Positions 33,627 through 44,862 of a stretch of 64,000 nt of DNA are shown piece by piece (position 1 is the stretch's first letter; every line of letters begins with the position of its first letter). The DNA comes from Tetracentron sinense (lineage: Eukaryota; Streptophyta; Magnoliopsida; Trochodendrales; Trochodendraceae): NCBI GenBank assembly GCA_015143295.1, contig CM026570.1:6224047-6288046 (forward strand), given 5' to 3'. The translations under genes and the position numbers were made by a program. The notes under the pieces were generated by a model, which worked only from the letters and a program-made list of their open reading frames with translations, did no database searches and was not told where the DNA came from.

Positions 33627-36402
33627 GCCTCTTTTTTTTTTTTTGCTTTTGTAGTGTGTCTCTGTCCTGTAGGGGTAAGGTTTTATGTCCTCGCCCCCCA
33701 AAAAATTTTCTATTAATAACTGGTATGGGTCCACCAAACCACCACTCCTCTTGAGTGGCTTTTATTAAAAAAAAAAAAACCTTGAACAACTCTTCTTAGC
33801 AAAAGATTCTCTCAATCTCAATTCCAAGTACCTTGTATTTCTTTCTTTCAAATATAGTCGTGTCTATCTTTTATTTGAAAACATGAGATCTTCACAAGGC
33901 AGTAGAATTTGAGGGTTGCCATTTCCACTCCTCAATCCTCCTATTTCAGAAATTTCTAAAACGAAGGATAAATCAAAATTTTGTAAACCATCACATTTCT
34001 GGAGTGGGTCATATGTCTGTAGTCTGGAATAATATTCGAGCAGATGCACATGTAGTCGGAATCTATTTCTCGGTTGGAGATCTTTCAAATACGAAAAACA
34101 CAGACATGATTGAATCATTTTAATTGATCAAATCATCTAAATTTATACAATGCTGTACTTAATTACCAAATCAAAGCTAGCAGAGAATGACTGAGGAAAC
34201 AAGGGACGGAAATAGCAGACCCCAAAGTATTATTATTAGAGTTATCTACAGAAGTATGCTTGAAAGTTAAAACAAATCAAAAACATCAAAAAGACTATGC
34301 ATATTCAAAGTTAACAACGATTAAATTTTAACCTAAGGAAGGTCTGGAGAATCGGACAGTTGCAGACTCAGGTTCATTCGAACCAGATTAGTTTGGTTCG
34401 AACGAATGTAGTTATGTAATCAAAAAGTACTGAAGTCGTTCAAATGAAATTGAATTTGAAACTGTTACAAAGTCAAGATCGTTCGAACGAATTGGGATTC
34501 GCTCGAACGACTTAGGTTCTATATATAACTGTCAAAACCTATTTTTTGAGGTTTTAACTATGGTTAATGACTAACCAATGTATGGTCAACATGAAATGAT
34601 GACATGGGCCGCGCCAAAATGAAGAAGGAAAGGTTAACACAAATCATGCTCGTTCAAACATAATAGGCATCATTCGAACGAGTATGCATGGCCTTGTGGC
34701 CGAAATTACATGCAAAAGGTAATGGTCTTGACTATTGCACGACCCTACAAAGAAAATGAAATATAATGCGTGAAGGGAAATGTAAGACCTCTCCCTTTTG
34801 AAAAAGGGTCGTTCTATATACCATTGGATTTGATATAGAGAGGCCCAAATCTTTGAGGGAAGAAGCTTTCAAAAAGGTCATAGAAATAGACTAAGACCAA
34901 AAAAGAAAGCAATAAGGGAAATCGAACTATACAAAAGAAAAATGAGTGCTCATCCTCCTCCTTTTAATGGAGTCCTATACCATTAGATTAATGTAGAGAA
35001 TCTCACCAAGGAAAAATGACACTCTCAAAATTACTCTAGAAATGAACTAGAACCCAAAAGAGAAAAAGAATACAAAAAGGAATTACGCTAGGAAAGCAAA
35101 TACAAAGCAATACATAACATAGGAAAAATGATGAAAGATGGAGAGGGTAAGGTGAAAACCTACCATTCTCCCTTGCTCTTCAAGGATCAAGTGGAATCCA
35201 ATGGGAGTGGCCTTTAATGAGGGGTAGCCTCAAGGTTCTTGCTATAAGATCAGGTTTGGTTTGGGATTGTTTAGGTTGATAAGGGATTTCTCTCTCAAAA
35301 TTAATGCAGTTTTTGGGTTGAACGAGAAAAAGAGTGAATTAGGGTTTGGTCTAAGGGGTAGGGCTAGATAAGAGAGTGAATTAGGGTTTTATCTAAGGAT
35401 TATTGAACTAGGGTTTTGGCTTGAATAGGGGAGTATTGATAGCTTTTCTAAAGGTTAGGGTAGTTTAGGGATTATTAAAAAAGTTTAGGGTGATGTAAGA
35501 AGGGGATTGAATGACCAAATTAAAGTTTAAACCCTCAAAATGAAGTCTGTGGGGGTATTCGAATGAAAATGAATTCGGGAAAGACAAAGATAGGAAACAC
35601 TAGCTAATTCATTCAAACAAACCTGATTTCGTTCGAACGACATGTAGTCGTTCAAACTAACCTCAACTTGGTTTGAATGAAATGCTCTCGGGAAACTTAT
35701 GCGAATTGCTCATAGATATAAACTATTTCATTTGAACGAACCTAACTTCGTTCAAACAAAATGCCAAATTTTTAGTAGAAATGGGTTTTGACTATGCAAG
35801 CCACCTAAAAACTTTGAAATAGGGGCGCTGCCCCCACACCTGGATAAGGGAGCGCACTGCCCCCTTGCACCCTCCAGTGAGCTAACTGCGTAGCTCGACT
35901 TGCGACTATCTAATCATAGCACAAACTAGGGGTGTAAACGATCCGAGTTGAGCCAAGTCGAGTGTTGCTCGACTATATGCTGACTCAAGCTCATCTCAAG
36001 TTCAATTCGAGCCCTCGAATGCTAGCTTGAGCTCGGCTCGTCTATAGATAATCGAGCTTGAGCCAGTTCATGAGCTTGCACTATTATTTTAGGCTCATTT
36101 ACACTAATTTTAACAAAAATAATTAAAATCAAAATCCTAAAAGTTAAACATGCTCATCAGATTCGCTCTCTCTCTCTCAAAAAAAAAAAAAAAAAGATTC
36201 ACTCTCTCTCTCTCGAAAAAAAAAAAAAAGCCTTAAGAACTGAACATAGTTACTCTTGTGTCTAATTAAGAAACATGATATAGAAAATCTATAAATTTTT
36301 AAAGGATGAAGTTACTTTTTAAGTTTTACTTCAACAAAAAAATTATATTTAAGCTTCTTAACTTTTACTTGAAAACTAATATTATTATGGTATTACTCTC
36401 TA
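33627..36402. other. Repeat-derived DNA, no gene; GTTCGAAC-rich
   Basis: The first part (33.65-33.70 kb) repeats the sequence immediately left of the young element (CTGTAGGGGTAAGGTTTTAT). From 34.35 to 35.76 kb the palindromic motif CGTTCGAACGA and variants recur many times. Poly-A and (CT)n runs lie at about 36.17-36.23 kb. Probably an old LTR-element remnant; family not recognised. Confidence 0.45.
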
Positions 36403-37380
36403 ATGTTGTATCATTTGGGCACACCCCCAACTCCAGTATACGCAATTGCCGACACTGGAAGTGATCTTATTTGGCTTCAGTGTCTTCCTTGTAGGAATTG
36501 CGAAAACCAGACCCACCCTGTGTTTGATCCTTCTAAATCGTCTACCAACGATGTCGTCCTATGCGACTCCCCCAACTGCCAAGAGGAGGGTAAAGCTAGT
36601 TATTATAGTGTGCAATACATGGGTGGAGACTCATCAATTGGTGTACTATCCGTAGATACACTTACATTTGAAGACCTTTTGCATAAGAATATCACATTCC
36701 CTAATGTGACTTCCGGTTGCGCTTGGGATAGTTCCAAGAGCTTAATGGGTAATCGGTCCGGTGTAGTGGGCCTCAGCCTTGAATCATTCTCATTAATTTC
36801 GCAACTGAGGTGAAGCAATTCTCTTACTGCTTGGTGCCTCCAAAGTAGAATGCAATTTGGATCAGAGGCTGTAATTGTTGGTGAGATGACCCCATTTGGC
36901 ACACTGACTCTACAAAGTACTACTACCTCACCCTGGAGGGAATCAGCCTTGGAAATGAAAAACTTCCGATCCCAGACGGCTATTTCAACGCGACTCAAGG
37001 AGGATTCATCATTGATTCAGGCACAAGGTACACAATGCTGCGATTCGATGCCTTAATCAATGCACTGACTAACAAAGATCGATCTTGAGCAAAAGACCGA
37101 TTCCATGAGTATATTTGAGTTGTGCTTTCTGGCCTGGAGCTTCAGCGCTTTGGCATCAACACCTGATGTAACATTTCACTTCAAAGGCGCATATGTTATC
37201 TTTAATCCACAACGCACTTACATTGAAGTAGCAGAACAGGGGCTATGGTGCCTCGCCATTATGTCCTCGGACGGCATGTCCATCCTTGGTAACTTTCAGC
37301 AGCAGAACTACCATGTTGGGTATGACATTAGCGCAAATCTAGTTTCTTTGGCCAAAGCTTACTGCGTCACTTTTAGCTAG
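36403..37380 (+). pseudogene. Broken aspartic protease (A1 family, CDR1-like)
   Basis: The first half reads LGTPPTPVYAIADTGSDLIW with the first catalytic motif DTGS (about 36448-36459), then a Cys-rich CLPCRNCENQ, VFDPSKSST and a SGVVGLS block. The second catalytic motif DSGT is at 37014-37025. The end has PDVTFHFKGA, SILGNFQQQNYHVGYDI and a stop at 37380. Signs of decay: no signal peptide or prodomain upstream of residue YHLGTPP; a frame change near 36812 (ISQLR then stop, while VKQFSYCLVPP continues in another frame); further shifts before and after DSGT; and a shortened stretch around 37.07-37.14 kb. Functional relatives are secreted or apoplastic proteases. This copy is not expected to give an active enzyme. 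Confidence 0.85.
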
Positions 37381-37774
37381 CTAGCATCTTTTTAATTTGT
37401 TGATGGTTACTGGTGAAAATTTGGTATATGTTGGAATGGGTGGCATTTAATTTCTAAGAAAAATTGATATATGAGTATAGCCCAAGAAGATGATGTGCCA
37501 AATGACTGGAAAAACTAAATTAATGAATGCATACCAAAAACTGAGAGGAAGAGAATACTGAAAGGGATGGCTTTTGAAAGATTAGAATCCCAAAACAAGG
37601 TGAGCCATCCACCAAGGATGCTTGCATTTTTCATCATATATCAATAATTGAATATCCTGTTGATCAGAAAGCAAGCTGGATTTTCTATTGCAATGTTACA
37701 CATCACCTTACTTGATCATATTTAAATTCCTTAGGGGTCCACTTACAAGTATATCATTTAAAATAATAGTAATA
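37381..37774. other. Unassigned DNA downstream of the protease relic
   Basis: No gene or repeat end recognised. Confidence 0.5.
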
Positions 37775-38870
37775 ATAAGAGATTAATTTTGAGCTCGGAG
37801 CTCTGCTTCATTAAAGCGGCCGAGCTCCCATTTTTACATGAACCAAATCGTTTGTATATTCACTGTATTCTTCCCTGTGGTCAGACCTAAGAAATCGAAG
37901 CGGGAGCGGGAGCGAGAGCGAGAGCGGGAGCGGGAGCAGGAGCGGGATCGGGGAGTGTGAGCGAGGGCGAGAGACCGAAAACGTCAAATTTCAATTTAGG
38001 ATAGGGTCGAGAGCGCCTCCGGAGCGTCAATATATATAAATAATATTTTAATATTTTTTTTTTTTAAAATTCGAAGTTATATTTTTAAAGTCCAAGAATT
38101 AGTGAATCTTAATGACAGTTAATAAGAGTAATTTTTTTTGGGTAGAAAAGTTACCATGCAAGAAACGTTTTGATGACTTTTAGGTGTGAGAGTTCAATCA
38201 CAGTTGCTGTGTATCGCGTAAATTAATAGAGAAAAAAAGCTTTAATTAAATGGAGAAAATTTTCTTTTAACAATAATGATGAGTGTTGACTAACGAGTTT
38301 ATTCCACATTGGTTAAACTTGATTGAAACAAAAACAGGAGAAAAGTGGAAAGACTAGAAGTCTTTTCACTTACTTTTACTCATCTAATTGTCAGATTTTT
38401 ATGAGATGAAAACAACTTTTACACCAAAAACAGTTTAACTGTGAAACGAAACCGCTCTACCAAGTCTGAAATTGGCGCTCTATTCATCTAGAAACTGCGC
38501 TCTCACAGAACCGTGAGAGCAAGATTTGAGAACGGGAGTAGAAGGGTTTTCCAACAGTTTGGATTACTAAGGGTCAGACTGTTTGAAGGTCAAGATGTCT
38601 TGTACATTTGTTAAGTCCATGCAAGCTAATAAAGCATAACTTTTAAACACCCATGGCCACTGGGAAGAACACGATGAATATCACAGATGATTTGCTTGCT
38701 TCCTTTATACACTAAGGCCATGACACATTTGTAATTACTGAAAGTTATAGGATAATTTTGCAACATCAAATTATAAGATTGTCACAGTGATAGTGTAAAA
38801 AAGGGAGCTCCGCTCAATGCCGTGAAGCATAACTCCCCTTTGTATTTAAACTGTAATAATTATAGTACTA
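37775..38870. mobile_element. Composite MITE region with GGGAGC hexamer run
   Basis: The outer GAGCTC arms (GAGCTCGGAGCTCTGCTTCA near 37.79 kb; GGGAGCTCCGCTCAATGCCG near 38.81 kb) are similar to the small foldback at 26.3 kb. Inside, at 37.90-37.97 kb, lies a run of GGGAGC/GAGAGC hexamers. Complementary GCGCTCTC/GAACCGTGAGAGC blocks near 38.50 kb suggest another inverted-repeat element nested here. A half copy of the foldback family (TTAGTGAATCTTAATGACAG) lies at about 38.1 kb. Boundaries are approximate. Confidence 0.45.
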
Positions 38871-38924
38871 ATAATAATAAGGAAAATGTTTAACTTACTT
38901 CCAGTTGCTTTTATATAACTATGT

Positions 38925-39152
38925 AACGAAATGGCCGGTCCTCCTTGGTCCATGTCATGTTTTTTAACATTCACCAACTAGGTTAAGATTCACTCATTAT
39001 CCATAGGTTTAAGCAATCCAACCTTGGTTTTTAAAAACAAAAATCTTAACTTTAATTTAGTTAAGCTTAATCAAGGTTAAATGGGGGCTAAAAGGGACAC
39101 GAGGACACGACGATAACTTGGGTAGCGGACCCACGGGTCCGCTAATCACTGC
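38925..39152. mobile_element. Foldback MITE, copy 6
   Basis: Arms CCGGTCCTCC, TAGGTTAAGATTCACTCA and GGGGGCTAAAAGGGACAC, ending in GGACCCACGGGTCCGCTAAT. It lies immediately before copy 2 of the segmental duplication, where copy 1 has a different MITE at its edge. Confidence 0.55.
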
Positions 39153-39546
39153 ACGAATAACAACAATGGTAGTTGGAGTAGCATAATATAATAAATTGTG
39201 GAGTTACTTAATCCAACAATTCCATTGGTTTGAGCTTGAGTAGCTGGGGCGCCAATCCAGAAATTCTCTAGTGCCATAGCTCGGGATTATTTTTTATTTT
39301 GCGTGTGTTCAGATGGAGTCAAATCATGCATTATTTGACAGTACTCTTATATTTTTCGATTATCTTCAAAAAAAATTTTAAGTAACAAAGAGGATATATA
39401 AATAGACTTTATAATACTGTAACATAGAAGTAAAGGAATTTAGCATGCCCGCTGCTGGATTTAGCCTATTTTGCAAATAGTTTGTTGTGAAAAATCGGTT
39501 TGCATTTATACTTACCGTGGGGTATGAGCACATAAAGATCCCAAAA

Positions 39547-39590
39547 CATGGATGTCTCGGAAGAATTGATCAAATCAACAGAAACGAGCT
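39547..39590 (+). pseudogene. Scrap of PPP4R2 last exon
   Basis: ACATGGATGTCTCGGAAGAA and the following GATCAAATCAACAGAAACG match PPP4R2 exon 7 around EALEELIKSSETS (18.90-18.94 kb). Sequence on the left joins directly to the left half of the MITE of intron 6, and on the right to the 3' flank, so a deletion removed the rest. Non-functional. Confidence 0.8.
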
Positions 39591-39794
39591 ACTACACTTG
39601 GCATTGCCACATTATACGGGGACATATATTCTTACCCACATTTCTACGTGTATTTATAAGGGACTTACAGGAATGACTTGGGTTCTGAGCCATAAAACCT
39701 TGGTGCTAATGCCAAAAGAAGTTTGCAGTTTTTTTCATTAATTTCTTATTTGGTCATGAACATTCTCAGCTATCATCTCTGCTTTGTTGGGAAA

Positions 39795-39955
39795 TTAACC
39801 CTAAATAGGATATGAGATACGAAAATAAACAGATTAAAATCAAGAACACACAAAAAGACCAGATTTACGTGATTCCCTCAAGTTGAGGTACGTCCACGGA
39901 GTCACCGAGATATTTACTATGAAAAACCAGAGCAAGAGAATTATAGAGCTGCAAT
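39795..39955 (-). mobile_element. LTR fragment in the copy 2 intergenic DNA
   Basis: GATTTACGTGATTCCCTCAA and GTACGTCCACGGAG are the inverted counterpart of the LTR-like block near 28.18 kb. Absent from the matching place in copy 1, so it is a later insertion. Broken. Confidence 0.5.
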
Positions 39956-40779
39956 CTAATGTGTATGGGCAAACCAATGCTGTAGGCATAGGCAGCAACT
40001 AAGGTGTGAGACAAGGACTAAACTTCCCCAATCCAGAAGGCAAGATAGAAGACAGGACTTAATTAGCAACTTTTCTGTTGCTAAGTCTAAGGGGTTCGCA
40101 CTGCAACCCTAACACATTTCGTGACTATCTTTTCATTAGGAAAGTAGCTGTAGAGAATGCTTCTTGCTATAGTGATATGATATGGAACACCCTCTATGGA
40201 TGAACTAATGAGCTTTCAAAAACCCACTAATATGTCTGTTTTCTCTTCACTACACAATTTTGTAGGAGTGTACTGTGTGAATGGCGATATCCAAAGTTTT
40301 GTTTGGTAGGGTCCCCGATAGTTTCCCTTATATAGCAGGAACCTAGGGGACATATCTTGTTGTACATGTCTTTCCCTTTTTTAATATATCCTGCTTAATT
40401 CAGCTTAATTACGCTTACTTAGGTTTCTTAGGAATAGAAACAAATATATATACATACATAGAGGGGATACAATTTTATTTGTAGGATTTGTTTTGGGGGA
40501 AAAGAGTATAAATTTCCCTTTTATTTTCGCTGAATTTATGCCTCCTATTTTGGGTAATTCATAAATACATCATAATCGTATTTCCCTTTCTTATCTTATA
40601 CAAAAACCAAAGTAAAAGTTAGCCATTCCCCTAGTGTACTCCAGCTCTAGACCTTGAGTAGGAAGTTCTTAATTACTTTTCTCAGCCAAGTAATGACTGT
40701 ATAGTTCATCTCATGCTCATCACCATCAGTCACACGTTGAATTCGCTCTGCTCGACAAGTTTGTTGCAGCTGCCCTGGT

Positions 40780-42647
40780 TCACATTGGTTGATCTCTTGG
40801 GGTGCATATCCTTGGATCATCTGTTGTGCCAATCTCGATATCAGTAGCCAGTTCATGAAGGTTAAGCTCCGTTACTAAATCCTTCTTCAAGTCTTTGTAG
40901 ATAATGTATAAGATCATTTGACCGATTCCGAAGGCGAACCCGAAGACATTCGGTAGCTAATCGTGCAACGACAAGTGCGGAAAATAGATAATTAAAATAT
41001 AAGTAATGACCACCATGGAGGGGAGAAAATTTTGTACTGTAATAGGGTCTTGGTGACTTACTGCTATATAGAAATCCTTTATCAAGAGGCCATAGAAGAA
41101 CCACATGATGGCACAGAGAGTGAGGAAGAAGGACAGTGAGAGTGGCATGTACTCTACGCTCTTTGTTCTTATCACTTGCCTCTGGGGAACAAAATCATTA
41201 ATAAGGTGTCAAAGACCAATTGTTTAGAATTTCTGGCTCTTGTATATATTATGTATTCTCATACAATGTTTGAATGCTGTATAAACTGCATCCAACTGAT
41301 GCAGATGCATGGCGATTAATCCAAACACTACAACTGATCATGGACGATCCCATAAGTAGCTAACAACATTACTTCAAATATATGTTACACACCCATGATT
41401 TTTCTTGCTTAAACCAGTTCATTGAACAATAAAAGATTTATGAAATCACACGGGCGTGCTTGGTTAAGCTTATTTAAGGCTACTAAAATCACTTTTAGGC
41501 GATTATCTTTTCTTTTTTCCTACTGGCAGAAGACGTTTGATTGTCACATAAATAACCACTACTGCAGTAGAAAAAAACTGTTAAAAAAGTTGATCAGTTT
41601 GGAACTGTTTTTTTTTTTTTGTAACAAAAAATGATTTTGTTGAATTGGCTTAAGTGGGTATGTGCCATCTACACCCAAGTGCAGTCTGTTCAATTAACTG
41701 CTTTTTTCCTGCATGTTAACAAAACATGTTAATTGCCTTAAGCCTTTTCTGTTTTTTATTCTAATATGCCTATAAGGGGTTGAATAATCTTAATCAAATG
41801 CGGATGTAATTTAATTGTAAGCAGTACCATGATGCTGAGAGGTGCAGCAAATACGGTGACGGAGAAGATAGCACAGATCCATCCGACAATCGTAACTCGT
41901 CGGGACCTCTCTGAGAGTAGGAATGTGAATAGAATGATTAGCCCATATGACCCTACGTTTAGCAGGAATATCAGCTTCACTGTGAAGATCTGCAAAGCAC
42001 CAAACACCTCATATTTAGTGAACAGAATCATTACATCAAAGAAGAGGTTAACAATACATCAAAGAAGTAGATAACAATGATTCGAGTGTGTGCGTTTGGT
42101 CTTTGTCCCTTGTTGCGTGTCTTTGTGTGTAGCCGCTCTAGGAGGGTCTTTGTTCATCCCTAGGGTCAGCCTCTTTCTTTCTTCTTCCTCTATGTCTTTT
42201 ATTTTAATAAATCTGGTTGGGGTCCGCCTTAACCCCTGCTTTCCTCGTTCCCCAAAAAAAAAACAATGATTTTTTTTAATGAAACACACATAATTCTTTG
42301 CAATGACTGTTGAAAGATAGAGGGAAGGTGAGTAATGATCGACCAAATGGAGAGAGGGAGAGAGAGAAGAGAGAGAGAGACCCACCTTGGCCCTTTTAGT
42401 TGCATATACCAAGTACATTATTAGGTATGTAGCTTCAATGGCACATCCTATGGAGTTAATGGTGATGAGCATCAACCCGCCATTTGTCTTGAGGGAGGCA
42501 TAATATAGTAATAACATGGCACTAAAAAGTGCTACTGCATAAGGTATTGATTGAAAACCCTCTGTTGATTTCTTTTTATAAATCCTATTAAAGGTTGGCC
42601 TGTAAAAAGAAGAAAAAATCAGATTATCTTAACAATAAATCCAATGA

Positions 42648-42685
<38 letters not shown>

Positions 42686-42905
42686 ATTAAATGTAGTCAT
42701 TCATATAATCCCTTAGAGCTTACAGTGGAGCCAGGTACACCATGAATGACACAATATTACCTATAGAAAATGTGAAACCAAACAAAAACAAGAGATCAGA
42801 GAAGAGAAAAGAAATGAAATGAACTGCAAAAGGGTTGTGGGGGAGATGAAACTGATGTTTGATACCTAGAATGCCAAACACAAAGGCCATGTGAGGGATT
42901 GCCAT
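40780..42905 (-). CDS. SWEET: SWEET sugar transporter, clade III type, copy 2 (249 aa)
   Basis: Six exons (minus strand): 42866-42905, 42724-42760, 42386-42599, 41828-41989, 41062-41181, 40780-40956. All junctions are GT-AG and the frame is open to TGA. Exon 3 is one codon longer than in copy 1 (KTNGGLML) and exon 1 three codons shorter ([13 protein letters not shown]). Two MtN3/saliva units and seven predicted helices are kept, with [30 protein letters not shown] and LPNVFGF. As in copy 1, the pocket Trp after SAML is Leu (residue 56); in addition PTFYR has become PTFNR. The tail after KKDLVTEL is short and ends [19 protein letters not shown], unlike copy 1. Role as for copy 1: predicted sugar efflux. 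The open frame despite clear divergence suggests it is maintained. Confidence 0.93.
42083..42261 (+). mobile_element. 5'-truncated L1 tail in SWEET copy 2, intron 3
   Basis: Roughly 180 bp ending in AATAAATCTGGTTGGGGTCC, CCTGCTTTCCTCG and a poly-A run. It is flanked by the duplication AACAATGATT at 42073-42082 and 42262-42271. Copy 1 lacks it, so it inserted after the segmental duplication. Confidence 0.8.
42653..42677. repeat. (TA)n microsatellite in SWEET copy 2, intron 2
   Basis: A TA run. Copy 1 has only a short TATATATATG at the same place. Confidence 0.9.
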
Positions 42906-42991
42906 TCTTGGGGTGAAGCTCTTTGTGGGATGGTGTTCTTGGACACTACAAAGAGCTAGCTTAATTATGGCAAATCTCTTCCCTGAATGCA

Positions 42992-42999
42992 TTTATATA
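42992..42999 (-). promoter_or_regulatory. TATA box of SWEET copy 2
   Basis: TATATAAA on the minus strand about 90 bp upstream of the start codon, matching copy 1. Confidence 0.6.
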
Positions 43000-43188
43000 A
43001 GCACCAAAAAGTGGAGATGATGGGTTTGGAATGGTAGTTTGCTTTTGAAGCTTCCTTCATTTTCCTTCTTCCTAAGCCGTTGGCGTGCTTTGAAAACATT
43101 TGGATTTGAGGTATAAGACAAAATGCTCTTTCATGGGTACTGTTCTATATATAGTTGTAGATGCCACCTTAAATTAAATGAAGACTCG

Positions 43189-43513
43189 AAATTCTCTCAA
43201 GTTGTAACCAGACTCCTTACAGTCCGGTTATGCCCCTAAGGTCTCAACGTGTACCTATTGACATCTCTTAACTGTGACAATTCGTTCACCCGCAAATCCT
43301 TGGTTTTTAGAAAAAAATATTGAAAATTTTTTAACTCACAAAGTTAGTAAACTTTAACTAGGGTTAAAAAATTTAATATTTTTTTCTAAGAACAAATGAT
43401 AGGTGGGTGAACCCTAAGGGTGGGTGAATCTTAACCCTAGTTAAGGGTGTTGATCAGGACACGTGACGACCTCAGTGGCATAACCGGAGTACGGTTCCAA
43501 CTTGAGAGAATTT
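43189..43513. mobile_element. Foldback MITE, copy 7, in the SWEET copy 2 promoter
   Basis: The ends AAATTCTCTCAAGTTG and CAACTTGAGAGAATTT are perfect inverted repeats. Arms continue CCGGTTATGCC, AGGTC and ACGTG with the family core inside. The flanks GAAGACTC and GAAGTCAT look like an 8-9 bp duplication. Copy 1 lacks it at the matching place. It lies about 285 bp upstream of the start codon and 190 bp upstream of the TATA box. This copy gives the full-length termini of the family. Confidence 0.8.
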
Positions 43514-44862
43514 GAAGTCATTGGGTAGATCAAAGTGGGCTTTTAAGGCATATTCCATCTGGTTCTGGGCTAGCTCATTGGTATATATCATTTGAAGCTT
43601 CAAGAGAGGTATGGCCTAGCTCTGTGAATCCATCGAATGGGTCTTTCTCTCGAAAGCAATTCGAGTACGCTTTCTTTCCAGCTTAACTTGATGAGAGGCG
43701 TTTGACCCTGGAATCCACTGCCATCGCCTTTACAAAACTGGCGCTAGTTTTACGCAAAGAATACGGGATACTCACAAAAAATGGCCTCTCCTACTATACA
43801 ATGTGTCAAATCTACGTCGCTTTTAATTAGTTCAAAGAATGTTACCTTAAAAAGATCAGGTATTTGTCTTAGGTCCAATTTCTATGAAGGTTAATTATTT
43901 TTTAAGTTTATAAGTACACTACATACTTTTGCCAACAAAAAGACAATTTATAATGTGTTAGTATTCTTATGTCAATTGGTGCAAAGCAAGAGCTCCCTTA
44001 CAACTAATGAAGTACCACGAGAGGGGAAAAGTCCCTATAGTAATCCATTTTCTTTTATGACAAATTAAATCATGGAAAAAGGAATTTTTCCCCTAACGAT
44101 ATGCTGCTTGGTAGGAAAACTATTTTTAGAGACTTACTTTAACCGTTGGTAAAAAGTCTTTTTCCCTTACTACAACTATTACTGACGTTAGTCGTTACCA
44201 TTGTCTTTCCGTCGGTAGTCTAAGCATGGGTAATTGTTATAGCAACGAAAATACATAACCGTTGCAGTGTACTGACAGATTTATTTCGTCGCTATAGTGT
44301 GATTTTTTAGTCGGTAAAACTTCAATTAATAAGTAAATAGCGACGGAAAGAGTTTTTTACGACAGTTTATAACAAATCAGTGACGATTCTTTACTGTTGA
44401 TAATAAGATTATATATACCAAAAAATTTACCATCTCTAATGGAAACTTATACTGACAGGTTAATGAACGTCACAATTAATTAAAGAAATACGGACCATAA
44501 TAGCTACTGTCGCAATTGTTCAATATACAGACAATAAAAAATTGTTGCTATTGATCCTTTTTTTAGCATTAGGCCTTTTACCATTGCTATATCAATTTTT
44601 TTTTTTTAAAGATCATAGTGACAAAACTAATCCGTCGCTGATGCCCTTTAAAAATAAAAACAAAAATCAGTCTATAGCTATTGTAATCTATTCTTAACCT
44701 GTCATTTGTTCGCAGTATTCTACAATTAACAATAAAAATTCATATCACCATAAAATTTAACTACCAAATAAAATTTAATTTACAAATAATGTTTATCCAC
44801 AAAGGGATATAAAAAAGACAAGTCTGGATAAAACAAATAATAGCTACCAGCCTACCACTGCG

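Larger units (their letters stand above)
39160..44040. repeat. Segmental duplication, copy 2
   Basis: Direct repeat of 17.70-23.97 kb, offset about 20-21 kb. Compared with copy 1 it lacks most of PPP4R2 exon 7, and it has gained an LTR fragment (39.80-39.95 kb), an L1 tail (42083-42261) and a foldback MITE (43189-43513). Confidence 0.85.

Noticed and set aside
44069-44130. Left CACTA terminus of copy A
   Set aside because: No CACTACAAG-like sequence is present here or at the left of copy B, so the left ends are given only as the start of homology.
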